Positions 1 to 5,476 of a stretch of 8,946 bases of DNA are shown piece after piece; within the stretch, counting starts at the first letter, position 1, and each line of letters starts with the position of its first letter. A model generated the notes under the pieces. It had not been told where the DNA came from. It did not search any database and saw nothing but the letters and a program-made list of their open reading frames with translations. The stretch spans positions 1-8,946 of the forward strand of contig DQUE01000098.1 in the NCBI GenBank assembly GCA_015662405.1. The letters run 5' to 3'. The DNA is from Sulfurimonas autotrophica. Lineage in GTDB: Bacteria > Campylobacterota > Campylobacteria > Campylobacterales > Sulfurimonadaceae. The translations under genes and the position numbers were made by a program.

Positions 1-7
1 CCCTTGA

Positions 8-21
8 AGCTACTAGTAGCT
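8..21. repeat. 14-bp perfect palindrome in the dnaG upstream region
   Basis: AGCTACTAGTAGCT is its own reverse complement. The half AGCTAC recurs at 65-70. A second pair of arms, GAAGCT (6-11) and AGCTTC (49-54), lies around it. No T-run follows, so it does not look like an intrinsic terminator. The function is unknown; it could be an operator, the 3' end structure of the gene to the left, or part of a dispersed intergenic repeat. Nothing else in 1-118 supports a gene: the open frames there are short and lack a start or a ribosome binding site. Confidence 0.45.
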
Positions 22-118
22 CCTTTAGATTTTCGCCTTGTATCTTATAGCTTCTATTTTCATTAGCTACGAAGTTATTTATGGTCTCTTACTTATGCCC
101 TCTTAATTATTTTTAAAG

Positions 119-124
119 TATACT
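119..124 (+). promoter_or_regulatory. Putative -10 element (TATACT) for dnaG
   Basis: TATACT is preceded by the T/A-rich stretch TTATTTTTAAAG, with a G just before the hexamer, which fits the -10-centred sigma-70 promoters of Campylobacterota that often lack a clear -35 box. The predicted transcription start would fall about 7 bases downstream, at or next to the dnaG ATG (131). No Shine-Dalgarno sequence precedes that ATG. The promoter call is inferred from sequence only. Confidence 0.45.
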
Positions 125-130
125 CTCTTT

Positions 131-1801
131 ATGATTTCTCAAGACTCCATAGAAGCCTTAAAAGCACGACTTGATATTGTTGATGTTGTTGGTAGCTATA
201 TAGAGCTGAAAAAAGCAGGGGGTAATTTTAAGGCAGTTTGTCCTTTTCATGATGAAAAATCCCCCTCTTTTGTAGTAAGCCCACAAAAGCAGATATACCA
301 CTGTTTTGGCTGTGGTGCTGGTGGGGACAGTGTGAAATTTGTGATGGAGTATGAAAAGCTGAGTTATCCTGAAGCTTTGGAAAAATTAGCAGAGGCATAC
401 AATGTTACACTCACCTATACTCATAACAAACAGAACAAACCGCGTTCACAGCTTATGGAGAAGCTCAATGAATGGTATCAAACACTGCTGGGTAAAAATC
501 AAAGAGCTCTTGAGTATATAAAAGAGCGTGGTATTTATGAGAGTAGTATAGAAAAATTTGGTATCGGTTATGCACCTGATTCACAAGCAACACTGCACTT
601 TATCCGCTCACAGCAATTTAGTATTAAAGAAGCAGTAGATATGGGTGTTGTTGGTTATAACGAAGAGCGTAAACAAACATATGCTCGTTTTATAGAGCGT
701 ATTACCTTCCCTATTTTTTCTGCTAATGGCAGTATAGTCGGATTTGGTGGGAGAACCATTAGCGGACATCAGGCAAAATATGTCAACTCTCCTGAGACAT
801 CTTTTTTTAACAAATCTCGTCTGCTGTATGCTTATCATTTGGCAAAACAGAGTGTGTATAAAAAAGAGGAGATTATTATAACAGAGGGGTATCTTGATGT
901 TATTATGTTGCATCAGGCAGGATTTGACAATGCCGTTGCAACGCTTGGAACTGCACTAACACATGAACATTTGCCACTGCTTCGCAAAGGCTCTCCTCGT
1001 ATTGTTATGGCATATGATGGAGATGAGGCAGGACGCGCTGCAGCTTTGAAAGCTTCAAAACTTTTAAGTGCTTCTGGGTTTCGTGGGGGAGTTGTTGTGT
1101 TTGGTGGTGGACTTGATCCTGCCGATATGGTAAAAGAGGGGCGTGTTGAGGAACTTGGCAATATGTTTCGAGAAGCGAAACCATTTATAGAGTTTGTACT
1201 TGATGCAATTCTTTTGCTCTATAATCTCAAAGACCCAAAAGCAAAAGAGTCCTGTATGCAAGAGGCAGTAGCCTACCTTAAAACACTCTCTCCTATTCTT
1301 CAAGAAGAGTATAAGACCTATCTCGCCTCACGTTTGGGAGGGCTTGGTGTCTCTCCATCACTTTTACGACTCAATACACAAAAAAAGAGTAATTTTCAAT
1401 CACTACCAGAGCAAAAAAAGAGTAGCTATCGAGATATGTGGGAGCTCTCTTTAATCAAAACAGTTTTGGAAAAACCAGAGTATATCGAATATATACTCGA
1501 TGTGATCGATCCAAGCCTTTTGCAGTTTCATTCGCATGAATTCTCTTTGGCCTTACAAAACAGGACAGATGCACCAGAGGTAATGGCAATAATGGTAGAT
1601 GAAAATATTGTCTCTTTGAAGGATGAAGATGCCTTGCAAGCTGAATTGATTACATTTTTGATCAGGCATTATGAGAGAGAATTAAAAAAGATGACTACTG
1701 CTTCAGATATCAGTTTTGAACAGAAGGCTTTTTTTATTCGAAAGTTTCGTGGAAAAATTGCAAAATTAAAAAGAGGCGAGTTGGTATCGTTAAAAGATTA
1801 A
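131..1801 (+). CDS. dnaG: DNA primase DnaG
   Basis: Makes the short RNA primers for lagging-strand and origin replication, working with the DnaB helicase at the fork. The 556-residue length is normal for the family. The N-terminal CHC2 zinc-binding domain shows C37, H40, C58 and C61 in the pattern CPFH...CFGC. The polymerase domain follows, with the basic patch GFGGRT (204-209) and the YVNSPET segment (217-223). The TOPRIM core has EGYLD (252-256), DGDEAGR (296-302) and DPAD (329-332), supplying the metal-binding acidic residues. The diverged C-terminal third (about 430-556) is where the helicase-binding domain sits in this family. The start is set by the typical N-terminus MISQDSIEALKARLDIVDVV, although no ribosome binding site precedes it. 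A 13-base direct repeat (1379-1391 and 1412-1424) encodes a Gln-Lys-Lys-Ser linker. The next gene begins after a 54-base gap holding a sigma-54 promoter, so dnaG is probably not part of the flagellar operon. Confidence 0.97.
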   Translation: MISQDSIEALKARLDIVDVVGSYIELKKAGGNFKAVCPFHDEKSPSFVVSPQKQIYHCFGCGAGGDSVKFVMEYEKLSYPEALEKLAEAYNVTLTYTHNKQNKPRSQLMEKLNEWYQTLLGKNQRALEYIKERGIYESSIEKFGIGYAPDSQATLHFIRSQQFSIKEAVDMGVVGYNEERKQTYARFIERITFPIFSANGSIVGFGGRTISGHQAKYVNSPETSFFNKSRLLYAYHLAKQSVYKKEEIIITEGYLDVIMLHQAGFDNAVATLGTALTHEHLPLLRKGSPRIVMAYDGDEAGRAAALKASKLLSASGFRGGVVVFGGGLDPADMVKEGRVEELGNMFREAKPFIEFVLDAILLLYNLKDPKAKESCMQEAVAYLKTLSPILQEEYKTYLASRLGGLGVSPSLLRLNTQKKSNFQSLPEQKKSSYRDMWELSLIKTVLEKPEYIEYILDVIDPSLLQFHSHEFSLALQNRTDAPEVMAIMVDENIVSLKDEDALQAELITFLIRHYERELKKMTTASDISFEQKAFFIRKFRGKIAKLKRGELVSLKD

Positions 1802-1807
1802 ATTTAA

Positions 1808-1825
1808 TGGAACAGTATATGCTAT
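1808..1825 (+). promoter_or_regulatory. Sigma-54 (RpoN) promoter of the fliK-flgD-flgE operon
   Basis: The sequence TGGAACAGTATATGCTAT has the -24 GG (1809-1810) and -12 GC (1821-1822) separated by exactly 10 bases, the hallmark of sigma-54 promoters. GGAAC...TGC is the form seen in front of Campylobacterota middle flagellar genes. With the GC at about -13/-12, transcription would start near 1834, giving a leader of about 22 bases before fliK. It matches the second promoter at 5357-5374 in 16 of 18 positions. Confidence 0.88.
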
Positions 1826-1844
1826 AGCTTTTAAAATTCTTTTT

Positions 1845-1849
1845 AGGAG
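1845..1849 (+). promoter_or_regulatory. Ribosome binding site selecting the fliK GTG start
   Basis: AGGAG lies 6 bases before GTG (1856). No in-frame ATG is available nearby, so this site is what decides the unusual GTG start of fliK. Confidence 0.75.
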
Positions 1850-1855
1850 CAAAAA

Positions 1856-3391
1856 GTGGTTTCATTAGATATAAAAAAGGAGACCTCTTCTGCATTGTCG
1901 CCTTTGCATGGAGCACCACCAGAGCAAGAAGAGGGAGAAATCTCATTTTCTGCACTGCTAAAAGGAGCGCAAGAGCAAGATGAAAAGAGTAATGATCCAC
2001 TCATCGTATTGGCATTAGAGAGTGAAGAAACTGCTAAAAAACCAAAGTTAGAGAGTTTTGCACTTGATCCTAAGCTTTCTGCATCTATGACACAAGAGGA
2101 ATTAAAAGTTCTTATACACAAGGCAAAACAGTTTTTAAAAGAGAAGATTCTACAAAGTGATGGATTTAAAAAATCAGAAATAGCAACGCTTCCAAAAACA
2201 CTCAGTGGTCTTGTTGCGAGTGCAAAAAAAATTGGTATAGATATTACAAAAATTACTTTAGAAGAGGTGAAGTCTTTCCATGTAGCCAAGGGAGCTCAGC
2301 AAAAGGCAGACCTAAAAGAGGTGATACATGGAACTAAAGATATAAAAGAAGAGCCAAAAATTGAGCAAAAGTCTTTCCATGTAGCTAGAGGAGCTCAGGA
2401 AAAGGTAGATCTAAAAGAACTAAAAGTTGAGCAAAAATCTTTTCAGGTAACCAAAGAAGTACAACAAGAGAGAGCCCCTGAGGATCTTGGAGTTGGAAAA
2501 AAAGTGAAAAAACAAAAGCTTACAGCTACGCAACAAAGAGAGCATTCTGACACAACAGAGGAGCGTTTGGAATTTGGAAAAAAAGAGCCACTACTTCATA
2601 AACAACAAAACAGCCAAGAGGCGAAGCAGACAGTTTTATTTAAAGTACAAAACAGTAGTGTTGCAATTACAACACAGCAGATTGTAGAGACAAAAGTCAA
2701 CAATCGTACAACACAAAAAACTCCTAAACAAAAAGCAGAAGAGAGTTTGCAGTTATTATTACGTGGAGAAAAAGCATCAAAAAGTGATGCAATGCTTAGC
2801 GCAGATTTTTCTGTAACTACTGCAAGAGTAATTGCACCACAGACAGTACGAGAAACAGATAACTCTTTAGCTGCACTTTTGAAAAATGAGAGCTCTGATG
2901 CAATTGATTTACAAGCAAAGAGAGATGGATTGCAAGTTGCAAAAGCAGAGAGTTTTGAAGTAAAAATCAATGAAGCAAAACAGATGGTAAAGTACCTGTC
3001 AAACGATGTAAAATTGGCAATTGAGGAGTATAAATCTCCATTTACTAGATTAAAAGTACAGTTGCATCCACAAAAGCTAGGTGAAGTCGATTTGACAATA
3101 GTACAGCGTGGTAAAAATTTGCATATTAATCTTAGTTCGAACAACAGTGCCATAAATACCTTGGCTCTCAATGCAAATGATTTGAAACTGCAGTTAAACA
3201 ATAATGGAATACAAAATGCTACTTTAAACTTTAGTAACAATGCACAAAGTGAAAATTCGCAAGCTGGAGAGCAAGAGCGACAAAGACAGCAACAGCAAAA
3301 AGCTGAGGATGAATACAACTACTTTGAAAATACGCAAAGTGATGAAGAGGTTTTTAGCTCTTTAGAGATTATAGTACCACACTACGCATAA
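1856..3391 (+). CDS. fliK: Flagellar hook-length control protein FliK
   Basis: Secreted through the flagellar type III apparatus while the hook grows. In this family FliK measures hook length and acts on FlhB to switch export from hook to filament proteins. The 511-residue protein has a long, hydrophilic, Lys/Glu/Gln-rich N-terminal part (about 1-385) with no Cys or Trp, typical of the extended ruler region. A compact C-terminal Flg_hook domain spans about 390-465, with the signature LHPQKLGEVDLTI (403-415) followed by GKNLHINLSS. A Gln-rich tail ends in SLEIIVPHYA. Three imperfect repeats starting KSF occur at residues 139, 172 and 194, and the motif S-[FL]-x-[AL]-LL-[KR]-[GN] appears three times (30, 297, 337). 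The start is GTG with a good ribosome binding site. It is first in an operon with flgD, 10 bases downstream, whose ribosome binding site overlaps the fliK stop. An A8 tract at 2224-2231 is a possible frameshift hotspot. Confidence 0.92.
   Translation: MVSLDIKKETSSALSPLHGAPPEQEEGEISFSALLKGAQEQDEKSNDPLIVLALESEETAKKPKLESFALDPKLSASMTQEELKVLIHKAKQFLKEKILQSDGFKKSEIATLPKTLSGLVASAKKIGIDITKITLEEVKSFHVAKGAQQKADLKEVIHGTKDIKEEPKIEQKSFHVARGAQEKVDLKELKVEQKSFQVTKEVQQERAPEDLGVGKKVKKQKLTATQQREHSDTTEERLEFGKKEPLLHKQQNSQEAKQTVLFKVQNSSVAITTQQIVETKVNNRTTQKTPKQKAEESLQLLLRGEKASKSDAMLSADFSVTTARVIAPQTVRETDNSLAALLKNESSDAIDLQAKRDGLQVAKAESFEVKINEAKQMVKYLSNDVKLAIEEYKSPFTRLKVQLHPQKLGEVDLTIVQRGKNLHINLSSNNSAINTLALNANDLKLQLNNNGIQNATLNFSNNAQSENSQAGEQERQRQQQQKAEDEYNYFENTQSDEEVFSSLEIIVPHYA
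2270..2485 (+). repeat. Imperfect coding repeats in the fliK ruler region
   Basis: Three copies begin at 2270, 2369 and 2435. Copies 1 (2270-2320) and 2 (2369-2419) are identical at 44 of 51 bases and encode KSFHVA[KR]GAQ[QE]K[AV]DLKE. Copy 3 (2435-2485) is more diverged and encodes KSFQVTKEVQQER. Copies 2 and 3 are each preceded by a K-[IV]-EQ linker. All copies keep the reading frame, so they change the length of FliK without breaking it. Confidence 0.85.
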
Positions 3392-3401
3392 AGGATAGAT
3401 A

Positions 3402-4082
3402 ATGGCAATTAACGCTTATGGAGAAAATGTAGCAACAGCAGTATCACAAACAACAACTAAAACAACTAATAAAGAAGATGGCAATCCAAAAGGTGTATTA
3501 GGAAAAGATGACTTTATGAAGTTGCTTTTAGTAGAGTTGCAGTATCAAGATCCAACATCACCTATGGATAGTGAGAAAATTTTGAGTCAAACTTCACAAT
3601 TAGCAACACTTGAATCGGCGGATAATACAAATACTGCTTTAGAAAAACTCGCTGCTTCGCTGAGTAATTCGCAACAGTTTGGTACCATTGCAGCTATTGG
3701 AAAAACTGCTGATTTAGGAAGTGATGCCGTTGCACATGAGAAAGGGAGTAGCACCACCTTTGAGGTCTATTTTCAAACAGGAGTGGAGCAAGGAACTGTT
3801 GCTATAAAAAATAGTGATGGTGATATTGTACAGACATTAGATGTTGGAACAAACCCCTCAGGGGTCTATCAATTTACCTGGGATGGAAGTGACACAAATG
3901 GCAATAGTGCTGATAGTGGTATATATCATGTGAGTGCTAGTTTTACTGATGATTCTGGTACTACTAGAGAGACAAGAGTTGGTGCTTACCCAATAGAGTC
4001 AGTTCGATTTGATCAAGGAAGCACATTAGTAAAACTAGGTTCAAAATATGTGCCATTAGAAAATATAAAAGAGATCTATTAA
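3402..4082 (+). CDS. flgD: Flagellar hook assembly (capping) protein FlgD
   Basis: FlgD sits at the tip of the growing hook as a cap that lets FlgE subunits assemble, then leaves. The 226-residue protein opens with a flexible Thr/Asn-rich segment (1-30). The conserved FlgD N-terminal block LGKDDFMKLLLVELQYQDP (33-51) follows, continuing with PMDSEKILSQTSQLATLES (54-72). The C-terminal half holds the Ig-like/tudor region, with GVYQFTWDGSDTNGN (154-168) and GIYHVSASF (173-181), ending YVPLENIKEIY. There is no signal peptide, as expected for export by the flagellar apparatus. The ribosome binding site AAGGA (3391-3395) overlaps the fliK stop codon and the gap to fliK is only 10 bases, which points to co-transcription and probable translational coupling. 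The fliK-flgD-flgE order is the arrangement I recall from Helicobacter and Campylobacter. Confidence 0.95.
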   Translation: MAINAYGENVATAVSQTTTKTTNKEDGNPKGVLGKDDFMKLLLVELQYQDPTSPMDSEKILSQTSQLATLESADNTNTALEKLAASLSNSQQFGTIAAIGKTADLGSDAVAHEKGSSTTFEVYFQTGVEQGTVAIKNSDGDIVQTLDVGTNPSGVYQFTWDGSDTNGNSADSGIYHVSASFTDDSGTTRETRVGAYPIESVRFDQGSTLVKLGSKYVPLENIKEIY

Positions 4083-4084
4083 GG
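4080..4084 (+). promoter_or_regulatory. Ribosome binding site before a triple-ATG start
   Basis: TAAGG overlaps the flgD stop codon. Its distance to the three consecutive in-frame ATGs is 5 (4090), 8 (4093) and 11 (4096) bases. The spacing best fits 4093, so the true N-terminus may be one or two residues shorter than the longest frame. Confidence 0.5.
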
Positions 4085-4089
4085 TTTTT

Positions 4090-5352
4090 ATGATGATGAC
4101 GCAGGCATTTTATACAGGAGTTTCAGGAATTAAGACAAACTCGACTGCTATTAATGTAGTGAGTGATAATTTAGCTAATATAAATACTGTTGGATTTAGA
4201 GGAAATGGCTATGAGTTCTCCTCTTTATTTGAAAGCATGATTGTAACATCTGAATCAGATACTCCTTTAGATGATACTGTTGGTCTTGGTACAAGGATTC
4301 AAGCAACTCCTATGATGACACAACAGGGTTCGTTATTATTGAGTGATAGAAGTACAGATTTAGCACTTTTAGATGATGGCTGGTTTGGAATTCAAGGAGT
4401 GGGTGATCCATTATATACACGCAATGGAAATTTTGCTTTTAATGAAAATAACGATTTAGTGACACAAGATGGATACTCTGTTCTTGGAACAATGGGTGGT
4501 AATATTGAAAATGGTATATTGACATCTCAATTAGCAGAGGTTCCTTTGGGTAGTGTAGATTCTCAAACAAAACTTACTTTTCCAAAATATCTGATTTTTC
4601 CACCAGAAGCTACCTCAGATGTTCTATTTTTTGGAAATATTGGTACAGAGTCTGCAACAAGAACTATGGGTGCTAATGTTGTTGATCCGCAGGGGGATAG
4701 AAATGAGTTGCAATTGGTCTTTACGCTCTCTGCCACTCAGCCAGAAATAGGGACACAATGGGATGTTGTTGCAACAACAAAAAGTTTAGATGGTGCAATA
4801 GTTTATGATACACAAAATGGAGAGGTTATCTTTGATGATGCGGGAGGATTGGTCTCAAATACCTTAGCACCAATCGATAACAATGGTGCCCCTATTGCTA
4901 TCGATTTGGGAAATGATTTTAGTGGAGTTGTCTCTATTGCAAACACACCATTAAGTACATCTAGCAGGGCAAATGGTACGATAGGTGGAGATTTAGTCGG
5001 TTATGATATTAATGTCAATGGAGAAGTTGTTGCAACTTTTACAAATGGTATGCAAAGCAGTGTTGGTAAAATTGCAGTATATCACTTTCAAAACGATCAA
5101 GGGCTTCATCGAATAAGTGGTACTAGATTTACAGAGTCATCAAATAGTGGGGCACCGCTCTTTTTTACAGACGAGAATGGTAATAATATCATTGGTGCGG
5201 ATATCCAAAATTTTAAGCTTGAGAATTCAAATGTTGCAATGAGTTATGGACTAACAGATTTAATAATTCTACAGCGTGCATATGATGCTAATTCAAAATC
5301 TATTACAACAGCAGATCAAATGATGCAAAAAGCATTGAACATGGACGCGTAA
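4090..5352 (+). CDS. flgE: FlgE-family flagellar hook protein, short paralogue
   Basis: A 420-residue axial protein of the FlgE/FlgF/FlgG family, exported to the flagellar rod-hook. The N-terminal rod domain carries AFYTGVSGI (6-14) and DNLANINTVGFRG (26-38). Later come DLALLDDGWFGI (90-101) and TRNGNFAFNENNDLVTQDGY (110-129). A FlgE-type beta domain spans about 195-255 (VVDPQGDRNELQLVFTL...WDVVATT). GGDLVG (299-304) starts the conserved C-terminal part, which ends with LENSNVAMSYGLTDLIILQR (377-396) and the Flg_bbr_C helix. It aligns with the 721-residue FlgE downstream over both ends but lacks about 290 central residues. Its place after fliK-flgD matches the second FlgE-like gene that Helicobacter and Campylobacter carry there; naming of the two paralogues differs between species. 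Whether it forms a distinct hook segment or a junction is not known to me. Third gene of the operon, 7 bases after flgD. Confidence 0.82.
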   Translation: MMMTQAFYTGVSGIKTNSTAINVVSDNLANINTVGFRGNGYEFSSLFESMIVTSESDTPLDDTVGLGTRIQATPMMTQQGSLLLSDRSTDLALLDDGWFGIQGVGDPLYTRNGNFAFNENNDLVTQDGYSVLGTMGGNIENGILTSQLAEVPLGSVDSQTKLTFPKYLIFPPEATSDVLFFGNIGTESATRTMGANVVDPQGDRNELQLVFTLSATQPEIGTQWDVVATTKSLDGAIVYDTQNGEVIFDDAGGLVSNTLAPIDNNGAPIAIDLGNDFSGVVSIANTPLSTSSRANGTIGGDLVGYDINVNGEVVATFTNGMQSSVGKIAVYHFQNDQGLHRISGTRFTESSNSGAPLFFTDENGNNIIGADIQNFKLENSNVAMSYGLTDLIILQRAYDANSKSITTADQMMQKALNMDA

Positions 5353-5356
5353 AAGT

Positions 5357-5374
5357 TGGAACACTTTATGCTAT
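5357..5374 (+). promoter_or_regulatory. Sigma-54 (RpoN) promoter of the long flgE
   Basis: TGGAACACTTTATGCTAT has GG (5358-5359) and GC (5370-5371) exactly 10 bases apart. It begins 5 bases after the stop of the short hook gene. Transcription is expected near 5383, leaving a leader of about 94 bases, far longer than the roughly 22 bases in front of fliK. Confidence 0.88.
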
Positions 5375-5410
5375 GTTTTTAATAATTAAATCAACATAAT
5401 TTTTTTGCGC

Positions 5411-5445
5411 TTTGCTCTGAGTGAAAGCAAATGTTAGGGTCACTC
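5411..5445 (+). promoter_or_regulatory. Possible H-type pseudoknot in the flgE 5' leader
   Basis: Stem 1 pairs TTTGCT (5411-5416) with AGCAAA (5426-5431). Stem 2 pairs GAGTGA (5419-5424), inside the stem 1 loop, with TCACTC (5440-5445) downstream. Both stems are perfect 6-bp matches. The connecting loops are 2, 1 and 8 nt, a standard H-type geometry. It ends about 20 bases before the ribosome binding site AAAGGA (5465-5470). It is predicted by eye only; the stems could also be alternatives to one another, or chance. Confidence 0.35.
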
Positions 5446-5476
5446 TTGACAATGTCATAAATATAAAGGATAAAAT

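Noticed and set aside
25..63. Small minus-strand ORF of 12 codons (ATG at 63)
   Set aside because: There is no ribosome binding site, the length is trivial and no family resemblance is visible.
1379..1424. 13-base direct repeat CAAAAAAAGAGTA in dnaG
   Set aside because: It is a simple A-rich repeat in an in-frame linker, without sign of mobility or regulation.
2596..3318. A 240-codon open frame on the minus strand inside fliK
   Set aside because: It is rich in Cys, Phe and Ser, as expected from reading Lys/Gln/Ala-rich codons backwards, has no recognisable domain, and lies fully opposite a convincing FliK.
3853..3865. Hairpin ACCCC-TCA-GGGGT
   Set aside because: It lies inside flgD coding for Asn-Pro-Ser-Gly-Val in a conserved region, with no T-run after it; probably a by-product of codon choice.
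5446..5475. TTGACA (5446-5451) as a -35 box for flgE
   Set aside because: At 16-18 bases spacing the -10 would overlap the ribosome binding site and start codon, and the sigma-54 promoter explains the gene better.
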